In this document: piece by piece, positions 33,655 to 45,314 of the stretch
How positions within the stretch are numbered: position 1 is the stretch's first letter
How the letters are laid out: every line of letters begins with the position of its first letter
NCBI RefSeq assembly: GCF_034190915.1
Contig: NW_026947484.1
Span: forward strand, 190,086,982 to 190,150,981
Direction of reading: 5' to 3'
Length of the DNA stretch: 64,000 nucleotides
From: Cavia porcellus
Taxonomy: Eukaryota; Chordata; Mammalia; Rodentia; Caviidae
Program-made: the position numbers and the translations under genes
Notes under the pieces: model-generated
Told to the model about the DNA's origin: nothing
Databases searched by the model: none
Seen by the model: only the letters and a program-made list of their open reading frames with translations

Positions 33655-33835
33655 TGTGTGTCTTGGCACACATCTGTAATTCCAACTGCTTATGAGGCTG
33701 AGGCAGGAGGATCACAAGTTCAAGGCAACTGGCCAAGTTAATGAGACTCTGACTCAAAATAAAAAAATAAGGGTTAGAGATGCAGCTCAGTGGTTGAGCA
33801 TCCTTGATTTTAATCCTAGTATCCCCTCCCAAAAT
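33655..33835 (+). repeat. B1-like SINE followed by ID-like SINE
   Basis: The B1 part is 'TGTCTTGGCACACATCTG', 'TATGAGGCTGAGGCAGGAGG' and 'CTGACTCAAAATAAAAAAAT'. The ID part (about 33770-33830) is 'GGGTTAGAGATGCAGCTCAG' then 'TTTTAATCCTAGTATCCCC'. Confidence 0.75.
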
Positions 33836-35270
33836 TAATAATCGTAGTATTTTTATGTTTGAAAACAATTAGTAGATTCTATTTTAAGTAATTCCTAACA
33901 ATGCACAAGGACTTCTAAGAAGTTACACTGGAAATCAAATCAGCAAAATAATCCTGGAAGTGAAATTACAAAAATGGCCTGAGCTATGTCAGAGCAAAAT
34001 TAATTGCATTTGCACCAAGATGTGGGGCATTTTGCTGTATGCAATATCATACATGCAGCATCTAAAAGTTAGACTGTTTAGTTTCTATAAAGATCTTTGA
34101 ACAACCCTAGTCCCTCAGGTCCGGACCCATGGAAAGTTTTAAAGAGAGCAGGCATGTAAGACAGAAATAATGAAGAAATGTCTTTGAAGGCAACTGAACT
34201 GATTTATTTAGGTCTTTCAGGAAATGCTAAAGCTGGAAGGAACCCTGATTATCAGGAGCCCATGCAAAGATCCTCTCTGAGTAGGATGAAACACCTAAGT
34301 CTCAGAGTGGGGAAGGTCATTGCCTAGGTCACACAGCCAACCTATCTATCAAGGATCATAAACACAGGGTGGAGAATCTGTGAGCCTAGAGCTAGGATTC
34401 CACGATTCTTGCTTCCAAGACTTTGCTCTTGCCACCATACATGCTGGACTTCTGCTTCCCTAGCCAAGGCACTGGGGCATTCTTTCATCTATCCTTAGCA
34501 GAAGATCAGAATCACTTGAAGTTCATACTCTGCTTTGGTATTAAAGAATCCGGCTCATACCCTTGGATGACCTTCAACATCCACCCTTGCATTCTTGGCT
34601 TTCTCAACCTTGATGCAGGCGCCCCGGCCCTCTTCTGATCGGAAGCCTAGCTCATCCAGTGCAAATCACCTAGACCAAGTTCTTCTTTCCAGCAGGGACC
34701 CAGCGGGCTGACTGGCTGACACAAGTAGGCGCCATGTCAACAGTTTGGCACCTGAACCGTTCTCTTTGGCGCCCCTTTGTGGACACTTGGAGCGGTGCAC
34801 TATCTGGGACTCGAGGGTCCGCCCACGTGTGCCTACAGCGCTTAGGAAGCAGCTTGATGACTTTCCCGAAAGGCGTTCTTTTCCTGGATGACGGTACCTG
34901 GACAGCATCCCCCTTCCTTTCACTTGTACCTCTCCAATTAATTACCCATGGCAACTTCAGCCTCCTCACTGAACAACCGGGCCATCAGCTTCCAAGTATT
35001 TACTGAACACAAGAGTGATAAACCCAGGAATGGGGATCTAGAGAGATGTAAGATGCAGCTCCTAAGGAAGAGCTCACAGCCAAGAAGGGAAGTGACAACA
35101 CTCCTCCCAATTTTTAAAAATAAACTGAGACGCTACTGTTCTGTGCCAAAAATTTTTTAAATTCAGAAGTGGGATAAGGTCGTTGGGGAGCTCCCTGGGG
35201 AGAGTAGATTTGAACCTGTTTCTAACAGACAGGAAGTATTTTGAAAATGGAAAAAAAAAGAAAAGAAAAA
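33836..35270. other. Intergenic sequence with a MIR relic
   Basis: A reversed MIR lies at about 34265-34400 ('CTAAGTCTCAGAGTGGGGAA', 'CTAGGTCACACAGCC'). Overlapping open frames at 34666-35006 on both strands are unrecognised. No gene called. Confidence 0.4.
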
Positions 35271-35367
35271 AGGGCTGGGGATTTAGCTCTGCGGCATAAG
35301 TGTCTGCCTGGCAAGTGTGAGGTTGTGAGTTCAATCCCCATTAACAAAAAACAAAAAGGCAAAAAAA
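35271..35367 (+). repeat. ID SINE
   Basis: 'AGGGCTGGGGATTTAGCTCT', 'GCGGCATAAGTGTCTGCC' and 'GTTGTGAGTTCAATCCCC', then an A-rich tail. Confidence 0.9.
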
Positions 35368-37204
35368 GTGGGGGGGGCACACTGTAAAAGGAAACAAAGG
35401 TTATAAGATGTGATAACTAAGAAAAAATAATGGTTTAATTAATGTTTCCAAGATATAATATAAAATGGAGATGAATTCCTTTCTTATCTTTTCCACCAGA
35501 TACTCAAACTCTTTTGTTGGTCCTCTTTGCCCTAGAGAGTATCACATTTGGACTTCAATGTTTATATGAGCTTCTTTCTGCTATTCATTAAGACCCTTTG
35601 GTTGTAAGTGACAGAAATCCAACTTAAATTAGCATAGATGAAAAAGATATTTATGGTTGAAATTCTTGTGGAGACAAATAACACAAACATAACAGGCAGA
35701 AGTCATGACTAAGTGCAGAGGGGAACAAAACTGTCAGTTCTCCGGTTCTCTCTCTCTCCCTTTCTCTTTCTGAATTCTACTCCCCTCTCTCTCTTCCTAC
35801 CTCTCTGTACCCTCCATCTCCAGCCCTGTTTTTCACTGCTTTTCACCCTTTGAAGGCCTAGTTTTTCCCTACCACAGCTGAGCTTCCTCTAAACTCAGGG
35901 AAGGTAGTCTCCAAGGCAACCAGTTTCATGTCCTTCCACCCAGAAGCAAGAAAAGACTTCCCCACCAGTTCCCTCAGAAGAGAGAGTCCCAAGGGAAGCT
36001 CTCATTGGCTTCACCCATTCTCTAGCCCGCCTAGATCTCAGGGGCTAAGAAGCCTGAGAACTTCAGGTCCCCAAATCCCTTTCTATAGAGGCCTGGATTG
36101 GGAAATGTCAAATGAGAAGCACTTGGCATGATTAGGAAGCTGAAAAAAGTCAGAAACCAGTGCTTCGTTCCTCTGACGGCATCGGGCTCAGGCTTAGATG
36201 GACACAGCATTCTGCAGTGGCCACTCATCACTTTCCTGAAAATCTCAGGCCTGGAGACTGGAGGCAGCTGCAGTTATCCTTAGTGGTTTTCTGATTTCTT
36301 TCAATTCCTGTCAGAGAAGGCTGGAACAAAACCAATGGCCTTCTGTGACCTTGGTTTGTCCGGCCTTTCCATTGACCCTTATCTAGATTTTCAGGTACTT
36401 GTCTTTGTTCAGTTCCCTCCCATGTGAAGAAGGAAGAGTGGATTCAGCCTGTGACAGTGCCCTGGTACAGGCAGACACCCACCCTGGGGTGCAGGAGGAG
36501 GTGCTCCTGTGAAGTATGGGCAATGGTTCAGGTAGGCTGGAGGGCATGGAAAGCTAGGCTGTGCCGGAGAGGGGAGCCTGATGTGTACAGTGGCACGGGG
36601 CGCATTTTACAGCAATGGTGCCGGTGTATAGATGGAACAGATAAGGGTGTCGACAACAGAGAGAAGACAATGGCAATAGGGGTCCCCTGGAATGGGGGGA
36701 GTGGGGAGCTTGGAAAAGGTGCATCCTGGTGAAAGAACAGGACATTTGGGTATTACTGCCCTTGACTCAATACCAGCTGCCATTTAGGGGGGCTATGATT
36801 AATTATACACTGGGTGAAATGTAAGTTTCTTTATTACATTGGTTATAACCTGCAAGACCAACATCATCTACACTTACAAAGAAGAAAACCAGCTGTAGGA
36901 GTGTTTCTGATTATGCTCAGACGATCAGCCAGACACCAGAGCCGGGACTTGAACTTAGGTCTGCTGCTTTTCAACCTACATTCCTTCTATCAAGCTATGT
37001 TCCTTCCTATCCGATCACCCACTCCCTTCCTCCACTCACCCTTTTAAAATGTCAAGGACCAAACTGGACCCTAATGTGTTGAGAGGCATTAGCAAATGGT
37101 CACATAAAGCCCTAGAGCCCTAGCATGAGGAAGTAATCAGACAAACCCAAACTGCGGGGCATTCTGCATGATGGACTGGTCTTTTAAAAACTTGTCAGTA
37201 TTAC
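35368..37204. other. Intergenic sequence, old repeat scraps
   Basis: A reversed MIR piece at about 36925-37010 ('GAGCCGGGACTTGAACTTAG') and a pyrimidine-rich run at 35740-35815. No gene supported. Confidence 0.4.
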
Positions 37205-37303
37205 AGGGCCAGGATTTAGTTCAGTGGCTCAGGTGCTTGCCTGGTATGCGCAAGGTTGTGAGTTTGATATCTGGTACCAAAAAAAAAAAAAAAAAAAAAA
37301 ATT
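37205..37303 (+). repeat. ID-like SINE, degraded, long A tail
   Basis: 'AGGGCCAGGATTTAGTTCAG', 'CAGGTGCTTGCCTGG' and 'GTTGTGAGTTTGATATCTGG', then a 22-base A run. Confidence 0.85.
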
Positions 37304-37349
37304 GCCAGTTTTAGAAAATGACAAAAAGACTGGAATATGCTTCTAGCTG

Positions 37350-37680
37350 AAAAAGAATAAAAAATGTGACAACTTAATGTGGTAAATAATCCATGGTTGG
37401 ATCCTGAATTTTAAAAGACATTATAAAGGTCATTTTTACAAACAATTGGGACAGTCAAGCCGATTATTAAATAGTGTTGTAACAAGAAAATTAAATAGTA
37501 ATGTATTAATGTTGTGGCTTTGTGGGAGAATCCCCTTGTTCTTTTGAGATAAGCTGAAAAATTTAGAAGCAAATTGATAATGTTCCCAAGTAATTCTCAA
37601 ATGGATTAGCAAAATTAGGCAGAGCTAGACAGAGGCAGGTGTGTTCAAATGCTACCAAGTAAAAGTCACTGGTTTCTTGA
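37350..37680 (+). repeat. Ancient interspersed repeat, probably old L1 3' region
   Basis: 'TGACAACTTAATGTGG', 'AAAAGACATTATAAAGGTCA' and 'TTCTCAAATGGATTAGC' recall an abundant old mammalian repeat 3' region. The family assignment is from memory and uncertain. Confidence 0.4.
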
Positions 37681-37723
37681 TGTGATTTTTGTGTGGTTCG
37701 AAGTTGTTAAAAATAAAAAATTG

Positions 37724-37824
37724 AGGGGCTGGGGATTTAGCTCAGTGGCACAAGCACCTGCCTTGCAAGCAGGCGGTTGTGAGTTCGATCCCCGGTACCA
37801 ATAAAAAAGATTTAAAAAAGAAAA
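37724..37824 (+). repeat. ID SINE, young subfamily
   Basis: 'AGGGGCTGGGGATTTAGCTC', 'GGCACAAGCACCTGCCTTGC' and 'GTTCGATCCCCGGTACCAAT', plus an A-rich tail. Nearly intact. Confidence 0.93.
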
Positions 37825-38143
37825 AATTAAATGTGTCTACTTCTGCCTCCCTCAGAAGGAGAAGAGGTAAATCTTCAAGGTGACACCTAGAGTTCATAGA
37901 ACAAGAGCCTGCCACTTGCGAGCTGTGACCTCTGGGAAATGGCAGGTTAATGCCCGACACAAGTGTTTCCATGAGGCTGGCGTCACATTTGTTTTCTTCC
38001 CTTCCTCCTACCTGAGCTCCACTTCATCTTCAGAACCTATTACGGTAGGAGATGAGAGAGATTAGCTCAGGATAAGTGAGAATGAGGACAGGCCACGGAG
38101 GTGGACAGCTAAAGAAAGATGGCGGCCCATGGCAACACAGCAG

Positions 38144-38179
<36 letters not shown>

Positions 38180-38181
38180 CC
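38144..38181 (+). repeat. (CCTG)n tetranucleotide repeat
   Basis: About nine and a half uninterrupted CCTG units, with CpG-bearing sequence ('GATGGCGGCCCATGG') just upstream. Confidence 0.95.
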
Positions 38182-40140
38182 CAGGAGCCAGACTGGCTGG
38201 CCCTCTGCACAGCAGACCCAGGAACAAACCATTCAAAAGACAGAAAGCCTGAGTCTATCACCTATAGTTTGCTGGCTCATGCCACTCAGAGTTGATTAAA
38301 GGTGGTCCTATAGAATTGGCTGTGGTTCCTATCAAGGAATCACTTCCCGAGTGCCATTCAGCAATGCTGAGCCAGTCTCCCCATAGTGGTCCTGGGAGTA
38401 CACAGTCTAACACGGTTTTTGAGGCGATTCTGAGGCAAGCTTAAGTTTTGACTTACACTGTAGCTGAGCTGCATGCACTATTCCATAGCTGAACTGGTTC
38501 ATCTGAGAAGCAAATTCCTGTGGTCCGGGACTAGTAATAACATAAAAAGGCTATACCCGCCACAAGAATGTCCACAAACATCAGCAAACGGAAACAGCGA
38601 GGAACCATACATAAAGATAAAAGCAGGAGACTTAGGCAGAAAGCGGGGCTTCTTTCTGGGATTTATGAGCTCTGGATTCAAAGGCTGTCAGTCAAACACT
38701 GCCCCAGCCTTGAGAGGGAGGAGAACCATAGTCCAGAGCTCTAGGTGCACTGCTGTCTGCACCTTGGGGCACAAGGTTCCGAGGGGGCTCTCCCACCTGA
38801 GGAAAAGGAGCCCCACCAACTGGCCTTGGGAAAGCTACAAAAGCCAACTACAAAATCCTTTCTCTGGTCATGTGCTACTCGCAGTGATTCTACACCATCT
38901 TGTAAACTTACAGACCACCAGGAGTTCTAATGATCAGGATGTTTATTGGGTTCTGGTCCGGATCTGCCAGCACCTCTCTGAACGGTACCCACCAGCATGG
39001 ACGCTCTGTGGGACGCCACCAGAGGTAGAGGAAGCTAATGCAGATCACCTGGTTTCCCTGTCCCCTTAGTGGAGGCTTGGTTCAGAAGGTGGCTAAGACT
39101 CCTTTCTCTTTCAGCACAGGGGATCAGAGCACAAAACCCAGAAACTTGTCTTCTGATCCTGAGAAGTCTTTATTTTAAACCAGCCGCTGGCTCAAGGCAG
39201 GCATCTGCCCCCAGGGTGGGAGTTATTTTGGAGGGTCTGCATTTTGCATTTTGCCTTAGGGAAAGGAAGGGTGGCTGGGCTCACTTTGTAGCCCTGGATG
39301 GCTGTGAAGGGAAGGGGCCAATCAGGCTACCTCCACCCACTCCACCCACCCCCAAACTAGGAGGAACCATGGAAAGCCATTTACAATTTTAACTCTTTGT
39401 GGATTCTTTCTTTGTGTTCCGCCAAGCAAAGCCTCACAGCCTCAGATGGCAGGCAGCCTGGTAATCGGCTTCGTTGAAGAAAAATAACAACATGTAGAGG
39501 GGAGAAATATGCACGAAGAAGCGACTTTTTAAAATTGTCTTTAAATATTACAGCCAAAAAAAGATGGAAATTACATCAGAACATATCTTGGTGTGGTTTA
39601 ACATTAAAGAAATAAATCAGTTTCCCAGTGGTGGTGCTTAAAGTAATATTTCACTTGTTCTGAATCTCTTGAGTTTCTGAATTGAGTGGAATCAGATTAA
39701 ACTCTTCAGATTTAGGGTGCTAGCACCCTAGCATACAAAGTCATTCACAAATAAACCCAGGTAAGTTTAATTTTGGTGGCTTCAATGTGTGATGGTTTTG
39801 TTTTCTCTATTATATGTTCTCAACAGTGTCAGATGCCTGGGTGGGAAGAGGGGTGGATCTCACATTTGGACCACTCTGCTACAAGAGGATGCTCACCAGG
39901 AGGATGTGGGAGAGACAGAGAGTTGCAGCCAGAAAGAGAGAGTCTCCCATCCTTTCTGCAGGTAGAGAGGCTATGGTTTCTCAGTGGTGTGGTTTAGTAA
40001 GGCCTGAGGTGAGAGCTCATATTTTGGGACTGTGATTTGGTGGCTCTCAATTGGATTTAATTCTACACATCATCAATTTGCAGCTTAGAGAGGACTCCAT
40101 ACCTCTAGCTCTGCCCCTGCTGATGAAATGGGCAGGAATG
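38182..40140. other. Intergenic sequence with unexplained 198-codon ORF
   Basis: An ATG-initiated plus-strand frame of 198 codons spans 38473-39069. It has no domain, signal peptide or repeat that I recognise. Frames of this length do arise by chance, so it is described and not called a gene. Confidence 0.35.
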
Positions 40141-40236
40141 TGTCTTTTTTCTTTTTTATCAGTACCGGGGATTGAACTCACGACCACCTGCTTACAAGAC
40201 AGGTGCTTATGCCGCTGAGCTAAATCCCCAGCCCCC
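40141..40236 (-). repeat. ID SINE with 16-bp TSD
   Basis: Full-length reversed ID. The perfect duplication GAAATGGGCAGGAATG flanks it at 40125-40140 and 40237-40252. Confidence 0.95.
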
Positions 40237-40252
40237 GAAATGGGCAGGAATG

Positions 40253-41450
40253 AAAGCTCTCAGCCCTGGCTGAGGGTTGGAATCACCTAGAGGGCCTGTA
40301 AAAGACCTCCAGGGCCTCCAGGTTCCCTGAAGCAACCCTTGAGTAGGGTCACCAGATAAAACACAGAACACTGAATTACATTTGAACTTCAGCTAAACCA
40401 CAAATATTAGTTAACTATAGGCCTCTCTCAACCAGTGCATGGATATTCTTTTTTTTTTTTTTTTCTTAAATCTAGCAACCCTCTTTGGAGGTACCTCTAT
40501 AACACTGCATGGAAAAGCATTTTACCAGTAGGGAAACTGAGACCCAGAGGGTACACAGAATCCAGAATGAGTCAGGATAACACTAGGGGGCTGAGACAGA
40601 AGGATCTATTGCAATTCTGAACCCAACCTGGGGAACTTAGTAACTTGGTAAGCTCAAAAAAAAAGGAAAAAAAAGGGAGGAGATTATAGCTCAGTGTAAA
40701 GGCCAGGGGATCAACCCCCAATATGACCTCCAGAAGGAAAAAAAGAGGACAAGTCAAGGGTTTTGGCTCAGCAACCTGGAACCCTTTCCTTCCATTGCAC
40801 TTAACTGTGCTTACTGCATGTATCCTCCTATTGCAAGTAGTTGCGTGGAGTGACTTCAAAGGACTCAGCATGATTTATGTCTTTACCTCCATCCCCTTTC
40901 TATTGCTGGCCTGGCTGTGGCCATCGTCAGGGCCCATCATTGATAGCCACCTCGGGGAGGAAGTGGGCTGGAAGTGGTACTGGCCAGAGGCAGCTGGAGT
41001 GAGAGCCCATAATGGAGTAACAGGGGAACAACAGGCAAAGCATGTCGGGAGAGGCCCACTTAATTCACAGAGACACTTGGAATTAGTTGTAAATTCTCTG
41101 GGAAGAGATCAAGGCAGAGGCATAAACAGCTCAATTAAGCTGTCGGCTCAATGCTCAATAAGCAGTAATGGTCAAAACACAGCCTTTAATCTAGATATAG
41201 AGGATTATCTTTCGACCCATAATGAGATTCCTGAGATTAGTTGTACCTGATTTGAAGGGAACAGCAGGAAGCTGGCCCCAGTGGCACACAGGGACAGGCT
41301 CTGGTGACCACAGGACTGAGGCTCATGTGGAATTGCTACCTGGAAACCACCACCTTCCTGGAGCCCCCTCTTGGTGCTAAAAGACAGGGAAGACTTACAC
41401 TCTGCTTTTGCCATTTAAGAGACAGGGCCTGGGAACAGAACCCCAGAACA
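40253..41450. other. Intergenic sequence, SINE scraps and AT-rich block
   Basis: B1-like and ID-like scraps lie at about 40580-40730. A 175-codon ATG frame (40723-41250) is unrecognised. The AT-rich segment 41070-41250 has TAAT-core motifs and is free of recognisable repeats. Confidence 0.35.
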
Positions 41451-41454
41451 CATC

Positions 41455-41998
41455 TGTTTCAAAAATAAACCACATCAAAACAGTATGGTACTGGCATAAA
41501 AATGGACCAGATGAGTGGAACAGAATGGAAAGCCCAGAAATAAACCCAAGAAGTGACGGTCAACAAATTTTCATCACGGGCACCAAGAATACACAGTGGG
41601 GGAAGAGGAAACCTTGTGGATACATGATATCTGAATACCTCACTGCAAAAGAATGAAATTGGAGCCTTATCTTACACAATACGTGAAAATCAACTCAAAA
41701 TGGACTAAAGACCTAAACATCAGGCCTGAAACTATAGGACTCTTAGGAAAAAAGACTGAAATAAAGCTCCTTGGCTCAGCAATGATTCTTTTTGTTGTAG
41801 GTTGTTTTGCTTTTATAGCATACCAAAAGCCCAAACTACAAAAGGGGAAATAAACAAATAGGACTAACATCAAACTCGGAGTCTTTTACACAGTGAAGGA
41901 AATAATCACAAAATGAAAAGGCAGCTTATAGACTGGGAAAAAATATTTGCAAATCATGTATCCAATAAAGTGTTAACCAAAATATATACAAGACTAAT

Positions 41999-42032
<34 letters not shown>

Positions 42033-42990
42033 AAGTTAGGCAAAGTGCCTAAACAGATATTTCTCCAAAAGAGGAAAATTGCCAACATATACAAGAAAAG
42101 GTGCTCAAAGTCATTAATCAACAAAAAAAAATGCAAATTAAAACCACAGTAAGACATTATCATCTTATACCTGTTTGGATAGCTATTATCAAGAAGATAA
42201 GAGATAGTAAACCTTGGTCGGGGTGAAGACAAGGAAACCTTTGTGCACCCTGGATGGGAATGCAAATTGGTGCCACAATTATGGAAAACAGTATAAAGGT
42301 TCCTAAAAAATATTTAAAGTAGAACGACCATATGACCTAGCAATCCCTCTGCTGGGTACCCACACAAAGGAAACTCAGTCACCACTTTGTAAGGACATTT
42401 GCACTCCCCTGTTCACTGCAGCAGTATCCACAACAGCCAAGATATGGAGCCAACTCAAGTGTCTGTTGATAGATGAATACATAAATTGTGATAGACAATG
42501 AGATATTATTCAGGCTGTGTGTTGGGGTACACAATACAATCCCAACACCCTGGGAGCCTGGGACAGGAAGATGGCAAATTCCAACCTGCGAAACATAGTG
42601 ACATGTTGTCTCAAAATTTAAAAACATACGCACACACATAAAAAGAGCAGGCATGTAGCTCATTGCGAAGGCCCGGAATATTCACTCCAGGATAAGGAGA
42701 GAAGAGAGGTGGGAGAGGAGGAGAGAGATAGAGAAGAGAAAGAAGAGCTATTTGTTAAAATAAGATGGACGTACAACACAAAAAGAACACATAATACGTT
42801 ATTCCACTTATATATAGAATCTTTAACAAAATACACAGAAACAGTAGAGTGGCAGTGTGTGAAGAGACATAGGCCAACGGGGTACAGTTAGAACAAGTCT
42901 AAGAGATCCAGTATACAGTGTGAAGACTATGGTCAATAACATTGTATTGAACACTGGAAATTTGCTAATAGAGATTTTAGGTGCTTTATT
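41455..42990 (+). mobile_element. LINE-1 3' part (sense), broken
   Basis: The sense strand reads as the C-terminal part of L1 ORF2 and 3'UTR: 'CAGTATGGTACTGGCATAAA', 'TGGACTAAAGACCTAAACAT', 'GGGAATGCAAATTGGTGCCA' and 'GCAATCCCTCTGCTGGGTAC'. It continues after a B1 into 42760-42990. Frames are broken. A 29-base A run lies at 42001-42029. Confidence 0.82.
42500..42625 (+). repeat. B1-like SINE nested in L1
   Basis: 'TGTGTGTTGGGGTACACAAT', 'CAATCCCAACACCCTGGGAG' and 'AACATAGTGACATGTTGTCT'. Diverged. Confidence 0.65.
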
Positions 42991-43087
42991 TATTTTATTT
43001 ATTTATTTTTTGGTACCAGGGATCAAAATTTATGACCTTGCACTTACCAAGCAAGTACTAGAGCCACTGAGCTAAACTCCTGACCCC
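42986..43087 (-). repeat. ID SINE with TSD
   Basis: Reversed ID with a (TTTA)n tail. TAGGTGCT flanks it at 42978-42985 and 43088-43095. Confidence 0.88.
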
Positions 43088-43095
43088 TAGGTGCT

Positions 43096-43667
43096 CCTAT
43101 TTAAAAAAGAAAAACCCAGCAGGTAGCTGTGGAAAATGATACCTGTAGTTGGCTTGGTTTGGCTGCAGTAACCATTGCCTTCGGGATACGCAAACATCAT
43201 GTCGTACACCTTAAACATGTGTATACCCCTTTCCCCCCAAGCGCAGTAAGTTAGACGTGTTCCTGCCTCCAGACCCAGGCTAACAGCCTCTAGCACCACT
43301 GAAGAAGCAGAAGGAAACACCAGGCTGCACCCTCTGCTCTTCTGCTCTCTGTGGTCTTAGCCACTCACATTGACTTCCTCACTCACAGAGCCGCCATGTG
43401 CCTGTCTATAAGCCATCAGGCAGTTGTCATCTTAGAGCTGTGCAGTGAAGAGAAGGGCAAAGATCCTTCCCCATTGTAGGCAGTGTATATAGAGATATTT
43501 GAGACATTTTGCAAGACAAAAAAGAAAAATAAGCAAATACACAGTAAGTGAAATTGGGTGAGCTAGATTCAGACAAAACAGAGAACTGGGACAGCAGATG
43601 TTGAATAGGGACTCGTAGGGTGCCAAGGGGAAGCCCGTAATGAGGCATTTAAATAAAGATTTAAATG
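43096..43667. other. Intergenic sequence, nothing recognised
   Basis: No supportable gene. Overlapping minus-strand frames at 43427-43648 have no recognised domain. Confidence 0.4.
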
Positions 43668-44158
43668 AACCTGAATATGGTGGTATGCTGGCCTATAATC
43701 CCAGCACTCTGGGAGGCTGAAGCAGGAGGATCACTGATAGAACTGTGGAGGACTGGCAGCGGCTGAAAAGATAAGACGTATGAAATATAAATGACCTTTA
43801 TTTTGAGAATGCAGGGAGAGACACCCACGATCCCCTGCCGCCCCCGCCCCGCGATCTCTCCCCGTTGAACACGTGGAGTGGAGGCATATAAGTAGCCTTG
43901 GTTTTGGGGTGGAACCTAAGGGGCATTAGTGATGCACAGGCAGCCCGTTGGTATTCTTTTGGCGCCATAGGTAAAACCCTAGGGGTGGGGAAGATAGAGC
44001 CGGTAAATCCCTAGGGGTGGGGGAGATGGAGCTCATTGGTTCTGCCTGAGGCTTTACCAGCTACAGTGTCTTGTCTGGGCCAAAACTCTTTCAATCACAA
44101 GTTCAAGTCCAGTCTAGACAACCTAGTGACTTAGTGAGACCCTGTCTTAAAATAAAAA
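43668..44158 (+). repeat. B1 SINE split by a solo LTR
   Basis: The left part (43668-43734) is 'AATATGGTGGTATGCTGGCC', 'AATCCCAGCACTCTGGGAGG' and 'GGAGGATCAC'. The right part (44094-44158) is 'ATCACAAGTTCAAGTCCAG' then 'CCCTGTCTTAAAATAAAAA'. Removing 43735-44093 plus one copy of ATCAC restores a continuous B1. Confidence 0.9.
43735..44093 (-). mobile_element. Solo LTR, family A, copy 2
   Basis: On the minus strand it runs from TGAAAGAGTTTTGGCCC to ...TTCTATCA (TG...CA). It is flanked by ATCAC at 43730-43734 and 44094-44098, within a B1, so both ends are exact. It has a TTATATG box near 43890 and AATAAA (complement of TTTATT at about 43799), in U3-R-U5 order. A ~33-bp U3 segment around 'CCTAGGGGTGGGG' is present twice (about 43977-44032). 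It is homologous to 3600-3914. No internal region adjoins it. Confidence 0.9.
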
Positions 44159-44362
44159 CAAGGAAATAAGGAAGGGACGGAGGGTGGGAAGGGCAGGGAA
44201 GAGAAGGGCAGAGCAGGGAAGGAAAGGGAAGGGAAGGAAAAAAGGGAGAGAGAGAGAGAGAGGAATAGAGAAAGGAAAGGGGAGAAAGAAAGAAGGAAAG
44301 GAGACAAAGGAAGAAGAAAGACACACACAGAGACAGAAACAGAGAGAGAGAGAGATCAGTTT
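44159..44362 (+). repeat. Polypurine tract, mixed GGAA/GA
   Basis: About 200 bases of near-continuous purines directly after the A-rich tail of the split B1: GGGAA-type repeats, then GA, AAG and ACAGAGA blocks. Low-complexity frames here are artefacts. Confidence 0.93.
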
Positions 44363-44559
44363 TGAAGAAAACCAGATGTGAGCTGTGAGCTGCGGTGATA
44401 ACTGGGGAAAATATTCTAGGCAGAAGAGATCACACTGTGACCCCAAGGGAAGAATGTATTAGAGGGTTCCAGGAAAGCAAGCAACAGCCTGAGCAAAAGA
44501 GAGAGGACAGAATAAGACAAAATCAAAATGGAAGGGAAATAGGTCATATAAGACCTCCT

Positions 44560-44706
44560 GAGCGGTGGGCGGGGTGGCGCACTCCTGGAATCTCAGCACT
44601 CAGGAGGCTGAGGCAGGAGGTTCCTTGCAAGTTTGAGACCAGCCTGGACTACAAAGTGAGCTCCAGGTCAGTTTGAACTGCATAGCGAGACCCTGTCTCA
44701 AAAAGA
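44560..44706 (+). repeat. B1 SINE
   Basis: 'GCGGTGGGCGGGGTGGCGCA', 'TCTCAGCACTCAGGAGGCTG', 'GAACTGCATAGCGAGACCCT' and 'CTCAAAAAGACC', then a C9 run. Confidence 0.9.
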
Positions 44707-44719
44707 CCCCCCCCCCCGC

Positions 44720-45314
44720 GCGCCAAAAAAGACTTCCAGACTCACTTCTAATAAGGTCATCGGCTCCTATGTCGAGATGAACATAGAAAAAAAGGGATTC
44801 CTGCAGCAATTCAGGTAAGAGATGAGGAGGCTTGGTCTGGTAGCCCTGGAGGGGGAGAGAAGTGCTCAGATTCTGCATGTACCTTGCTGATGGACTGGGA
44901 GTGACAGAAGGGGTCAAGGAGGACTAAGGCTTTTGCCCCCAGCCCAGGCTCTGATGGCAAGTAAATCATCTTCTCCCCCAGAACACCCCTTTCCCTTTCT
45001 TCCTCCTTGCCACTTGTCACTGGCAAAGGGCTGGTCACCATTTACTGAATAGCCCAAAGCCAGAGACTTGGGAGTCACGCAGACTTCATTGCTTAGACCT
45101 CGTCCATACAGGACTACGCTGGGGTTACTCATTCACCCGACAGGCACTGAGGGCCTCCCATGCACCGGTGCTGCTGTGGCACCGTGTGTTGGGTCCTTTA
45201 ACACTGAGAAGAACACACGGGTAAAAGGAACAGCACGAGCAAGGGAGCTAAAAGCCTGCTCTGCCTACTTTCTGTCTCTCCCATGAAATGCATCCTTCAC
45301 ACTGCTTCCTACAC
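44720..45314. other. Intergenic sequence, nothing firm
   Basis: No gene. A faint MIR-like piece at about 45120-45190. Confidence 0.4.

Noticed and set aside
40723..41250. 175-codon ATG frame
   Set aside because: It begins within degraded SINE-like sequence, has no known domain, and its second half looks like noncoding AT-rich sequence.
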